DNA of 64,000 nucleotides from Lactuca virosa (taxonomy: Eukaryota; Streptophyta; Magnoliopsida; Asterales; Asteraceae). Below are positions 33,445-44,810 of the stretch, one piece after another. The notes under the pieces were generated by a model that did no database searches, had not been told where the DNA came from, and saw nothing but the letters and a program-made list of their open reading frames with translations. Every line of letters begins with the position of its first letter. Position 1 is the first letter of the stretch. The position numbers were made by a program, and so were the translations under genes. The stretch spans positions 32,576,740-32,640,739 of the forward strand of contig CAKMRJ010003334.1 of the NCBI GenBank assembly GCA_928212115.1, read 5' to 3'.

Positions 33445-34157
33445 GGTGCAAACCCTTGAAATTAGGGTTTCATCCAGACTGGCAGACTCGCCGAGTCCAG
33501 GAATATGGACTCGTCGAGTCGCCAACTTAAACCGCATACAACTCCCGACTCTACTCGACGAGCCGGGCTACTGACTCGTCGAGTACCTCTTAAGAAATAA
33601 ATATTACTTTATTTAAATCACATACCTGAAATGGGGCGTTACATAATACGTGCAAACAATTTGATGCCCCCATAAACTTGTTGCCCTGGGCTTGGGCCGG
33701 CCCTGGTTAAATGATCTTAGGATAAGGGATTTGGTCCTGCTGCACAGCTCTTGTCAGAGTCCAACCGTTGTAGGATTAAATCTCTTAGTCTAAGATTGTT
33801 TAAGTTGTGCGGCATGGGATTGTATTCATGCAATAGTTATCTGGCACCAATGGAGGGTCGCGTGGCAGTTGGTGGTAGGATGGATTATGTGGGGTCGGTC
33901 GGCCAGTTGTGAGATATTTAGCCCTCCTCTAGGAGTGAGGATTGAGCGCTTGCCTATATTTATGAGTAGTGTTAGGGCGTTGTGATGATCCCTGAGACAA
34001 ATACAGGTAGGTGTGGAAGGTAGTATGGGCCCTTACTACTGAAAGCACAGGACCCGTACGCGTGGCAGAGAAGTCACAACCCCTAGGGCTTTGTTGGGAG
34101 TTGGCTCCCTTGGTATGTTATGCGCTTCATTTCATACGTCCTTAGTTTATGTTCAGT

Positions 34158-34630
34158 ATGGTGATGGCGAGACGATTTGAGGCGGGATCCGGATCAGGAT
34201 CAGGAGCTAGCGGCCAGGATAGGCCGGTGTTGTCTGTTGAGCAGATGCAGGAGATGATTTCCGTGGAGGTTTCTTAGATTTTGCAAGAAGAATTATCCGG
34301 TGTCGTGGATCGGGTCACGACCAGGGTTATCGCCAAGCTCGAGGAGCAAGTCGCAACCTTGCAGATTGTGAGAGATGTTGCTATTGAGATGACAACTGGG
34401 GGAGAGTTGGTTTTGGGGACACAACTAGGACAGAGGGGAGGGATCTTTCAGCAGAGGATGAGGAGACTGAAGCTACTGACCTGGGTACTGGAAGTCAGGA
34501 GAATCATGAGGTGTGTGGCAAGTGTGGGGGAACTCACGGATTTGCATGTCACATGTTCAGGTGTTTCAAGTGTGGAGAAAGAGGGCATGTTCAACGGGAC
34601 TGTAAGAAGGATCATATATGCTTCCACTGT
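34158..34630 (+). pseudogene. Gypsy gag fragment with CCHC zinc knuckle
   Basis: A frame starts MVMARRFEAGSGSGSGASG at 34158 and soon meets TAG at 34275-34277, then continues ILQEELSGVVDRVTTRVIAK (in-frame Met at 34281). After a large loss of capsid sequence and a frame change, a nucleocapsid knuckle appears: CFKCGERGHVQRDC (about 34562-34603), preceded by a second Cys/His cluster, CGKCGGTHGFACH. Gag would package element RNA. The capsid core is missing, so this is a remnant. Confidence 0.82.
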
Positions 34631-37628
34631 CATCTCCAAGTCATTTCCGGTCCATCTGTCCTACTTTGGAGGAGGAGGGAATTTGGGTCCCAACGATCAT
34701 CGTTCCTCAGGAGGTCAAGGTCGAGCCGCAAGAAATCTATGGTATGTAAATGGAACCCCCCCATTCTGTAATAATTTTATGGTGTAGATGTCCCTGATTG
34801 ATATTTGTTTTGTTTCGGAACCTTGTTAGGAAAAGGTAAGTAGTGTCTTCGGATTAGTTCTCTATTTTGCCTAATCTATGTACTGTTAATCCTCATATGC
34901 CATTCCGCATGGGTCGTTAGGGCGTTGGAAGTGTCAGGGGAATTTTATTACCACAATGGATTATAGATAGCTAGAGTTCAGAGATTAATTTGAGGATGAG
35001 AAGTTAAGATCCGCCAGTTCAGGGTAATGGTTATGGTTTTAAGTCACCATCATAAAGGACTTAAGGAGTGGGTCACTGTGGTTAACAACAATATATTAGC
35101 GCCGGGGAGCATAGGTGGATTGATGTGGTATGAGTACCTTAGCAACGGGAGCAAGGGCCCGCATTCTTAGGAATGGGAAAGCTAGGCCTTGGATTGTAAT
35201 CGGGTTGCAAGCAAGGAGGGTAGGTTTGGATTGGAAATCGGTAGTCACTTATGCCCCGTAAGTTGGAAATCCAGAGGTCTTCAGCTGGAATTCAGGTTTC
35301 TCTTGGGGTTCGTCTTATATGTATCGGGAATGATCATTTTGCGAACGTTATTTATTTCATGGTCAGGAATGATCGTACCTGGTTGAGCCAGTTTGAGTTG
35401 TGGGTTGTTTCTAACCAGTGGGTGGTAGTAGAACCCTAAGTGGGGGAGAATTGGAAATTCTCAGTTGCTGCTCGAATTGCTGCTTCCAGAATTGTTAGGC
35501 AGATGTTGATCGGTAAACCTTTCCAGAAGCGGGTATGTTCAACTCCAGGTGGGATTTTGATTCTTTGGTTTAGGTGTCAGGATGTCCTCGACCATTGGTT
35601 ATTGAGTTCATCTTTCAGCGGAAATTCCTCGAAGGATTCAAGAGGCGACAGTTAAGAGAAAGGAATGCGTCACCCACCCTCCAGTGCAATGTGTTTATGT
35701 TTCCCTTGGTCCTTGGGTAAGTTCGCCCTCAGTGGTAGAGTGGAATTTCTTATTCATAGCAAACTCAGGTTTGACAACCGTTGAGATCGCCTTATAAGTC
35801 TTCTTGAGCTAGTTTCGTGTGGGTAGGATCCGTGCAGCCTCAATCAAGTATGGGATCTTGTTTCGATCGGCGATATGGACGTCTTATGCTATTGATGGAG
35901 GTGGTGTGTTGCTTTATCTCAGGAAATCTTTCCTTTTGGATGAGGTTTGGGTTTCCCTAAGAATATGCATGGTTCTGTTGGGTTATGGCCTTCGAATTGG
36001 GTTGAGAGTTCGACCATTATCCTATCTTCGGGTTGTGTGTAACCATGAGTTCGTAGGGTTTTGCTTGGGTAGCAACTTGTTCTATAAGTGAATCGTACAT
36101 GGTAGGGTTGCAGCATAGTGGTGCGCGTTCAGTGTTGTGTGGGAAGGTGATTAGGTCCCCTCAAGGCAGTAAAAGGATGATAGTATCTTTAGGAATCATG
36201 AGGATAGGCAAGCAACGTAATACCGACAAGGTCGGTATGAGATCAGAAGCATTCCAACCATGGACTGAGGACCTAGTAGGGGTATTCCAGTCATGGGCTA
36301 TAGGCCTAATGGTCATGATTGATCATTTAATATCTTTGTGATACTCTCAGTATTGACGCGTGGATGAAGATCGGGACCCATTTATCAGTTGGTTTGGATC
36401 GGGAGTGGTCAAGGGCCATTGGGAGTATCAGTCAGGTATCAGATTGAATCTGTTAAATGGTTGCCCTGTATTCCTGTTTGTTCGCAAGTTGTTGCTAGGG
36501 GTCGGATGAAATGCGGAAGTTCTTGGTTTGATCATATTCTTTCGTTGCTTCGAAGGTTGGTAATGGCATGGCAGAGAGTCAAAGGTATACTAAGGTTTTG
36601 GTGTATCATATGGATTCGGATTGGGAAGGGTTCGTTATCAACCTGTTTGAGGATCTTTTCTGCATGATCTGTGGTATCTTTAGTCAGAAACTTGGGGTGG
36701 ATTCATGGATGTCCATTTCGGGATGGCTTATAGTGGAAACTTGTGTTAAGAATCACACGTGTATCCGTGTGAGGCATGCATTTTGGAAGTCAGTGAGGTA
36801 AGTGGGGAATCTTTTGGTTTGAGGTGCGAGTCACGAGTTTCAGGCGAAAGGTGTGATGTTATTGATGGTGAAATTAAGGTTTGCTGGGTTAGAATGTCCC
36901 TGTCTTCCAGGTTCTGAGAACCGGGTTAGATCTTTCTCCTGATTGTCTATGACGACACATTGTATTTGAGAGGGTTGAGGCGGTCCTGCTTTAAGCAGTA
37001 GGCCAAGATACCCGGTGCGGGATGACTGAAATTCATAGGCACAGAGACTCAAGAGGAGCGGTAGGGTTGAGGCGGTAGGCCAACAAACCCTAGGAATTTC
37101 AACCCGATGGTTGAATTGATTCGACATGTTGGTATTACAGCCCGAGGCTGATTGGGCCAGGTATGAGTGTTCATGCTTGTTAGCTGATTGTTATACGTAT
37201 GTTGGTTCGGGAGTTAAAGGAAGCATTAACCTGTCAGCACAAAAAGAGTTCATCCCCCAGTTTGCCTCCCGTTGCTCATTTTATCCTTGGAAATTTTGTC
37301 ATTTGAATGAGCTTTCTCTTGAAAGAGTATCTAATCTCTTGTTCCAAAAATAATTGTCGGGCAGCAGTGTATGATCTATGATTCTGTTCTAGAAAGAACC
37401 ACAAGTTTCAGGGTTAAGTAGTCAGTTTAGGGAATAAGGGAAATGGAACTAGCAAGGGTTTGTATGGGCGAAAGTGTCATACCCCAGTCTGTTGAGGCAA
37501 GGTTGGCACAGGGTTATGGGGCAGATCAAGGTGATCCGACAGGACACCGAGATGATTCAACAGATCAGGCAGCGATTGCAGACTGCCCAGAGTCGGCAGA
37601 AGGGTTATACCGACCAGCTCCTGTCTAA

Positions 37629-38048
37629 GTGAGAACTCAGGTCGGTGACATGGTGTTGCTGAAGGTCTCACCCAGGGAGTGTGTGATCCGCTTCAGGAAG
37701 AAGGGGAATTTGCATTACCGATACATTGGGCCATTTTGGATCTTTACCAAGGTTGGTAAGGTGGCGTATATGTTGGATCTTACGGAGGAGCTTAGCCAGA
37801 GTCATAACACCTTCCACGCTTCGCAATTGCAGAAGTGTGTAATAGACGAGGATGTGGTAGTGACATTGGATGACATTCAGGTCGACGAATGCCTGATTTA
37901 CGTCGAGAAGCCGATGACTGTCTTAGAAAGGGAGATAAAGGTCCTGCGCAACAAGGATATATCTTTGGTAAAGGTACAGTGGAAGCATCAGAAGGGATTC
38001 GAGTGGACTTGGGAGCCGGAGGCCAAGATGCGGGAGCATCATCCATAA
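37629..38048 (+). pseudogene. Gypsy integrase C-terminus with chromodomain-like tail
   Basis: An open frame of about 139 codons. It starts TQVGDMVLLKVSPRE, then FRKKGNLHYRYIGPFWI (the GPY/F module: YIGPF) and HNTFHASQLQKCV, typical of the integrase C-terminus of plant Ty3/gypsy elements. The end (IKVLRNKDISLVKVQWKHQK, then EWTWEPEAKMREHHP) matches the chromodomain-like tail of chromoviruses, which directs integration to particular chromatin (family knowledge). The catalytic integrase core is not visible upstream. The frame ends just before the polypurine tract. Confidence 0.85.
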
Positions 38049-38085
38049 CTGTTCACTGCAGCAGGCTTCGAGGAAAAAGCCTAGT

Positions 38086-38101
38086 TCAAGTGGGGGAGAG
38101 T
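38086..38101 (+). other. Polypurine tract of the gypsy element
   Basis: AAGTGGGGGAGAGT immediately upstream of the 3' LTR start at 38102; the primer site for plus-strand synthesis. Confidence 0.88.
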
Positions 38102-39401
38102 TGTAACATCCCAATTTTCAGATATAATTTAAAGCCTTATACATATGCATTTTCAGGGCTACTCGACGAGTTGGAAGGACCCAACTCGTTGTGTAGAGTT
38201 TTAAGAGGCCGCATATATATCAGCGTCTACTCGACGAGTTGGAAGGCCCAACTCGACGAGTTGAAGGTTGAACATGAAAACCCTAATTTTTAGGGTTTGC
38301 ACCCTATTTAAAGGACCTTAAGTCCCCTCACCAGCCTCCCTTACCACCTTATCGTCCAGAGAGAAACCCTAGCTGTGCTTTGTTGCTTTATTGAGTGTTT
38401 GTGAGCTTAAAGAGTGTGATTTAGTGCATTTCTGGAAGAAGCTTGAAGATACTAGTGCATAGCCAAAGGAGGAGGTTATAGATCCGACATTTGCACCGTG
38501 TTAGAAACCATTTGGAGGAAAAAAGTCCTTGCCTTGTCTTTCCATTTCTTAGATCTTCTCCTATGGAAGTTTAGTGTCTTTTGGCCCATTTTGGATCCAC
38601 TTTTGGAAGATAAGCATGGTTCGAAGTTGTAACTTCAGATTTGGACACCTCTAGGCCCCTTAGGCCTAAAGACTCAAGCTTTGGTCATCCTCCATGTCTT
38701 AAACCTCTTATTAAGCCTAGTTTTAGTGTTTTAATCCCTTAGATGCCTTGCATGCACGTAAAGTTAGCAACTTTACATGGTATATCAGTCTTAAGAGGCT
38801 AGATCTGTAGTTTGGGGCTTTGGATTCGACTTGAAAGGACATGATATGAAAAGGCTGAAGGAACTCGATGAGTTGCTTAGCCAACTCGACGAGTTGGGAC
38901 GGGTTTTCCCGTTTTCTGGATTCTGAAGAAACTCGGCGAGTTGATGAGATAACTCGAAGAGTTAGTTAGGGGTTTTCCCAATTTTCTGAGTACTTAAGGA
39001 ACTCGACGAGTTGCTAGCTGCACTCGACGAGTTGGGTCAACATGGATTGTTAACCTTGACTGTTGACTGTTGACTCGACCATGGTTGACCAAGTTTGACT
39101 TTAAGGGTATTTTGGTAATTTGGGTCTTGATGGAATTGCTCCTATAGTGGTTGTAGGTGTTTAAGTTTGGAGTTGTGATTCGAGAGCTTGATCTTTTCAG
39201 TTCAGCTCGACATTGTGAGGTGAGTTCTTCTCACTATATCAACAGGGTCTAAGGCACGAAGGCCGGACCTTTTTGGATTGTATCCTGGTTATTGGATGAT
39301 GCTATGTTTAGTGATCTGCTAGATCTGTATCCTGGTATATAGGATGATGCTATGTATAGTGATCTGTTAGATCGGTATCCTGGTATATAGGATAATGTTA
39401 T

Positions 39402-40169
39402 TGTTGGATTAGGTGTCTAAGCCCATAACTATAATTGGTATTTACTTGACCCGATAGTAGCATGATCCGGTTGCCTTCACCGGATCAATTTGATAGGATA
39501 TATTTGAGAAAGAGGTTATTTGTGATTTATTAATATATTAATGAATAATATATTATTTGAGAAATCATATTATTTAATTAGTATTGATCAAGAATTAATT
39601 TGGAATTAATTTAGTGATCAAAAGAGACTGATTAAATTTGTGGTGACTGATTAAGTAAATCAGTAGTACGTATAGTTTGGGCTAATGATCCATGTTAATT
39701 AGGGATGGGCTAAAACTATATGAGAGTCCATGAAGGTTTAATCCAAAGGGCCTAAGAAATATGAAGAGTCATGGTGAATTAGGGTTTGCATGGAAGAAAC
39801 CCTAGCAATTCCACACTATAAAAGTAACCCCTTAACATCTAAAATCGGCTAAGGCATCCTAAAAGAGAACCATAACCGATTTTGTGCTTCCTAGCCTCTC
39901 TCTCATAAGCCTCATCTTGCTTTTGGTGTTTGTGACACATTAGAGGCATCACATTCGAGGTGCTAAGCTTTTGAAAGGCCAAGAACTACAAGCTACAAAT
40001 AAGAGGTATTCTTCTAACTAGTTTTTATGTTGTACATCTCTAATTGCATGCTAGTTAGGGTATATGATTTGGAAAATGAAATTGCATGTATAATTAGAGA
40101 AAACTTAGATCCAAAGCATATAGGGTTGTATGTGCACCATAGGAGTGTTATAGTACTTAAAACCAAACA
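39402..40169 (+). repeat. 5' LTR of the copia element
   Basis: 768 bp, from TGTTGGATTAGG to AAACCAAACA. A TATA box, cactataaaag, lies at about 39813-39823. Similar in layout to 1-603 and to the minus-strand LTRs at 48815 and 56525. Confidence 0.9.
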
Positions 40170-40170
40170 G

Positions 40171-40182
40171 TGGTATCAGAGC
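40171..40182 (+). other. Primer-binding site of the copia element
   Basis: TGGTATCAGAGC one base after the LTR; initiator-Met tRNA type. Confidence 0.92.
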
Positions 40183-41646
40183 CTAGGGTGTTTTCTATTA
40201 TATTGATGCAATTGTGTTATTTTCAAAGCTGAAAAAATTGCAATTATGGACTCTGACTGCTAGACTCGACGAGTCCTATGATTGGACTCGATGAGTTGGA
40301 TGATTTTGGTGATGAACTCGACGAGTCCATTGCCAGACTCGACGAGTTGGATCACCAGATGGCATTTTTTTCGTGTTTTTGGCCAGAATTTGATTAGGAC
40401 CATTACCACAAACTGTTTTGATTGATAAAAATCATTTTTTATGATAAAGTAATGATTATCCTCATCCAATTAAAGGATGATTGTCAAATTTTTGATAATT
40501 ACTTGATTTTGTAAAAAATGTTAATTATTTGTAGAATTTGAATCGTCTTGCTATATGAGTTAAATTAGGTCAATTTGGTAGATGATAAATTATATGATAA
40601 TTTTATTAGTTAAATTTGATCTAAATGTTTTTGAAGAGTTTCATAAATTGCCCTCAAGTTATGGAATTTGAAAAGTCTCATTAATGAAACATTAACTCCT
40701 TAAGTTATGGAATTCAAGAGTTTTTGAAGAGTTTCAAAACTTGCCCTCAAGTTTTGGAATTTGAAAAGTATCATTTATGAAACTTTAATTCTAAACCCTA
40801 GAATTTTAAAAGTTTAAAATTCAACCCTTATACTATTATAATATTAAAAGATTAATACTTATATAATATGTATAAGACAAGTCAGTCTTACCGTTAGTAG
40901 GCCTCATTCACGAAGTTGGTCTATAAGGGGGTATAAGGAAATTGCCTATAAAATGGCGATTGAATGGGTGTCCACTCTCACCCACCGCTTCCTTGACTAG
41001 TGGAGGGTCATTAGCCGAACGGGTAGGATATGACATTAATTCTCATTAAAAAGTATAATGATATTATAAAGTAACTAAACTTTTATAAATTCCCAATCTT
41101 AGTTACTTCAGGAAAAATGTGAAAATGGTGCTACTCAATGAAATTGCAATTTGCACCTTGCCAAGTCGTTAGTGGAGCGTGTATGGTTAACCGACACACT
41201 AATATGGACTAACAATGGTGCAAATGGTAGCTCGAGAATTGTCATAGATCAATGGAGCGTGTGTGGCTTACCGACACATTGATTAGGTGGTAAATGACTC
41301 GAGAGTACCAAGCACATTTTCATGGTTATTCACACCTTGTTTATGATCCTCGGTATCTCAGTCACAAACTTGAAGGGCATAATCGAGATTTAAAAATGAC
41401 ATTGAAAAGTTCAATGAATCTCAAAGAATCTAGGAATTTCAATTCATTTAAAACCTAATCTTCATTTTCGTTTTTCATGGTGGAAATTGGTAAATCGTCA
41501 TTTACCTACCTTCAAATATTTTGCAATTGGATTACGGCATCTCTCTTCCGAATTGTGAAATATTGTGTTGGGTCCTAGCCTTAATATTTCATTTGGGTGT
41601 TATATTAAGGATCCTTATCTAATCTAAACTTTGTATTTCTTTTCAA
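40183..41646 (+). other. Long copia leader
   Basis: About 1.46 kb without coding capacity. Four ACTCGACGAGT-type sites (40262-40350) lie in the first 170 bp, the same motif that fills the gypsy LTRs. Conserved blocks shared with the minus-strand copies include 'ggagcgtgtgtggctta' near 41255 and gattacggcatc at about 41533. Imperfect direct repeats containing 'gaagagtttca' occur near 40630-40760. Confidence 0.75.
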
Positions 41647-42600
41647 ATGTCTACTTCGAACACTGCTTCAAAGTCAAATGCTTATGGCTCTTTCTCCCTC
41701 ATGAACTTTATGGGAGGGTCATCTTTGACGGATCGAATTTTAATGACTGGATTCGAAACATCCGCATGGCTATTCGACACGGGGAAAAAGAATATGTCCT
41801 CGACAAAGAGCTAAAGGAGATTGATGAGTCTACTGCCACTCCTGAACAAATAGTTGAGTATAAGGCTCATGAGAAGGATGCCACAAAGGTGTCGTGCATC
41901 ATGATAGCCACTATGACTCCTGAGCTTTAGAAGTCATATGAGGACTTCTGGCCTTACGAGATGCACAAAGACTTGATGGAGAGGTACCATCAAAGTGCTC
42001 GAGAGGAAAGGTATGAGATCATTGCCTCCATGATCACAACAAAGATGAAGGATGGAGAGTCCATCACGGGCCACTTGCAAAAGATGGAAAGGTTTGTGGA
42101 TCGCTTGCTGAAGTTGAATGTCAACTTCGATGAAGAATTGGCTATTGACATTATCCTACACTCTTTGCCTCCTTGTTATGATCATTTCAAAATGACTTAT
42201 CATATGAACAAAGAGGAATTCATTCTTAGCAAGCTTCAAAGCCTTTTGAGGACTGCTGAAAGCAGTTTAAAAGGCAAATCTGTTGTGCCTACTCCTACTA
42301 CTGCTGCCACTGTCTTGGCAATTGGACATGGGAAGGGAAAGAAGAGGAAAGATTCCTCAAAGAGCCACAAGGGAAAGTCTCATGATGGATCCTCTTCTAG
42401 TGGGTCCAAAAGTGGTTCTGCTACTCCCTCATCCAATCCAAAGGAAGCACAGTGCTTCCATTGTCATGAAAAGGGGCACTGGAAACGAAGCTGCCCCAAA
42501 TACTTGCAGGACATAAAGGATGGGAAGATCAAGCCCACCTATGCAGGTATTTACACTATTCATTCTAATAACTCATCACATGCTAATTCTTGGTTCCTTG
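41647..42600 (+). pseudogene. Copia gag with CCHC knuckle, frameshifted
   Basis: The start MSTSNTASKSNAYGSFSLMN at 41647 parallels the intact relative at 62216. Near 41709 the frame shifts into GRVIFDGSNFNDWIRNIRMA; a TAG follows at 41928-41930 where the relative has Gln; the frame then stays open. Conserved gag segments include ERYHQSAREERYEI and LLKLNVNFDEELAIDIIL. The knuckle CFHCHEKGHWKRSC lies at about 42453-42495. Gag would form the particle shell and bind element RNA; the shift and stop prevent this. Confidence 0.88.
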
Positions 42601-44810
42601 ACACAAGATGTGTTTTTCACATTTGTTCTGATTTGCAAAGTCTAAAAAGAAGTAGGGATGTGGAGCACGGGAAGATGAACTTAATCATGGGGAATAGGAA
42701 AGTGTCGCCCGTCACCAAGATTGGAGTTTATACTTTATTGCTTAGTATTGGGTTAAATTTAGAGTTGAATAATTGTTGCTACTCGTCTGATATGGCGATA
42801 AACATTATTTCCTTTCATGGTTTATATAAACAAGGTTTTAGATTTTCGTTTAATAATGAAATTGGTTCTGTTAATGCTTTTGATAATGGTACTTTTTATT
42901 TTGAAGCATTTCCTTGTAATGGTATATATGAAACTGTGATGGTTGTAGATAACTTAGGAAATAATGTGTTGCATATCGATTCATCCAATGGTTTGGACAA
43001 AGCATGCTTGTGGCATTGTCGTCTTGGACATGTCAACAAGAAGCGCATAGCCCAACTCCAAAAGGATGGAGTGTTGGAGTCATTTGACCTAAAGTCAGAT
43101 GACACATGTGCATCTTGTTTGCTTGGAAAGATGACCAAGTCACCCTCACTGGTTCATGTGAAAGGGGTGAGGGTTTGTTGGATCTCATACACACCGATGT
43201 GTGTGGACCCTTCAGATCCACCACAAGGGATGCTAACCGCTTCTATGTGACTTTTACTGATGATTATAGCAGATATGGTTATATCTACTTAATCAAGCAT
43301 AAGTCAGAAACCTTTGAAAAGTTTAAAGAGTTTATGCAAGAAGTGGAGAATCAATTGGGTAGGAAAATAAAGGTGCTCCGATCCGCTCGAGGTGGGGAGT
43401 ATCTTAGTATTGAGTTCCACGACTATCTTAAGGAATGTGGAATTATTTCACAATTGACGCCACCTAGGACACCACAGCTTAATGGTGTGGCTGAGAGGCG
43501 CAATCGAACCTTGTTGGAAATGGTTCGTTCCACGATGAGTCGAGCTTCATTACCTATCTCATTTTGGGGGTATGCCTTAGAGATTGCCGCCCATATCCTT
43601 AATCTAGTCCCAACTAAGAAGATTGCCAAAACACCTCACGAGATCTGGACATGGAAGGTTCCCTCGTTAGCACATATCAATGTTTGGGGTTGCGAGGCTT
43701 TCGTAATGCGAGAGACTCACGACAAGCTCGAACCTCGAAGTGAGTGTTGTATTTTCATCAGCTACCCACGGAAATCCTTTGGATATCTCTTCTATAGACC
43801 GAGTGATAATGTTGTTTTCGTTGCGAGGATAGGCGTTTTCCGCGAAAGAGAACTCATATGCCAAGAGGACAGTGGGAGGAAAATTGACCTTGAAGAGCTT
43901 CAAGAGTTAAGTGATGAAGGAAACTCAAACACTAGCGCTCAGCCCGAGGAGGAAACTCCAGTTGAACCAGTTGACGAGTCCTTACCTCTGAGACGTTCCA
44001 GTAGATTTAGAATGACACCTGAGTTTTATGGTTTCCATATTACTACAGATGGTGATAAACTTATCGGTGATAACACACTGGTAAATTTGGATGAACCTAA
44101 CAACTACAACGAAGCCATGGAAGGCCCCGAGTCTGAAAAGTGGAAAGAGGCAATGGACAGTGAGATTCAGTCCATGTATGACAATCAAGTTTGGAACTTG
44201 GTTGACAATGTACCAGGTCGTAAGACAGTCGGGTGCAAATGGATCTTCAAGAAGAAGACCGACATGGATAGGAAAGTACACACTTATAAGGCGTGATTGG
44301 TTGCGAAGGGCTTTACTCAAACTCCTGGAGTTGACTATGACGAGACCTTCTCACCAGTAGCGAAGATTAAATCTATAAGGGTTATGCTAGCCATAGCTGT
44401 ATTTCATGATTATGAAATATGGTAAATGGATGTCAAAACCGCATGAGTCAGCCAGAGGATTTTGTCGATGCAAAGTACCCTAATAGAGTGTGCAAGCTTG
44501 AGAAATCCATTTATGGATTGAAACAAGCATCTCGCAGATGGAATCTTTGTTTCGATGAGAAAATCAAAGAGTTTGGTTTTTCGAGATGCGAGGATGAGTC
44601 CTGTGTATATGTCAAAGCTAGTAGGAGTATAGTTAGCTTTCTTTTGTTGTATGTAGATGACATACTGCTCATAGGAAACGACGTCCCAACTTTGCAGGAT
44701 GTTAAGTCCTGGCTTGGGAAGTGTTTCTCTATGAAGGACCTTGGGGAAGCTGCTTACATTCTAGGGATAAGGATATTGATAAATAGGAGTAAAAGACTAA
44801 TATGACTTAG
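42590..44810 (+). pseudogene. Copia protease, integrase and RT, several breaks
   Basis: At the protease site the sequence reads FLDTRC where DTG or DSG is expected, so the active-site Gly is Arg. The GAG-pre-integrase block (LWHCRLGHVNKKRI, ending CASCLLGKMTKSP) is intact; a frameshift near 43145 follows. In the integrase core the first Asp (IHTDVCGPF) and Glu (NGVAERRNRT) are kept, but the second Asp is Ala (LRSARGGEY, codon gct at about 43386). The RT meets TGA at about 44294 and loses the segment between MDVKT and QPE near 44440, then continues to YVDDILLIGND (about 44655). Gross loss of function in all enzymes. Confidence 0.9.

Larger units (their letters stand above)
27644..33643 (-). 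mobile_element. Solo gypsy LTR, minus strand, split by a younger LTR element
   Basis: Starts TGTAACATCCC at 27644 and ends GGGGCGTTACA at 33643, flanked by TAATA on both sides (27639-27643 and 33644-33648). Orientation is minus: TTTCAG/GTAC is read from 27881, GAG/GTGAGT near 28358, with a minisatellite of 'gcatcggaccgaagtccgga' units between (about 27965-28290). ACTCGCCGAGT palindromes lie at 28535-28900 and 33480-33580; the hairpin CACGTAAAGTT/AACTTTACGTG is at 28988-29012. The insertion at 29478 falls inside its TATA region (tttaaatagggtgc). Without the insertion it is about 2.0 kb. Confidence 0.9.
13519..33705. mobile_element. hAT-type DNA element, enlarged by nested insertions
   Basis: An exact 8-bp duplication GTTAAATG flanks the element (13511-13518 and 33706-33713). 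The ends begin CAGGGCCGGTCCA and finish TGGGCCGGCCCTG, so the terminal inverted repeat is CAGGGCCGG(C/T)CCA; CAGGG ends with an 8-bp TSD are diagnostic of hAT elements. Its own sequence seems limited to about 13519-13720, an uncertain part of 27223-27638, and 33649-33705. No hAT transposase is visible. Everything else is inserted retroelement sequence. It split the gypsy leader after the primer-binding site. Confidence 0.88.
33714..38085 (+). other. Distal interior of the gypsy element, without recognisable RT
   Basis: Resumes the leader after the hAT target duplication, carries a gag relic (34158-34630), then about 2.8 kb (34780-37620) without any conserved retroelement motif, then the integrase tail. 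Within it, 36967-37015 and 37065-37085 repeat the LTR phrase 'gggttgaggcggtcctgctt', so LTR-derived DNA has been copied in. The short frames between are interrupted and unrecognised. Confidence 0.7.

Noticed and set aside
35189..36801. Several 60-90-codon frames in the gypsy interior
   Set aside because: No retroelement or host motif; overlapping phases and Trp/Gly-rich composition look like chance open frames in GC-moderate decayed DNA.
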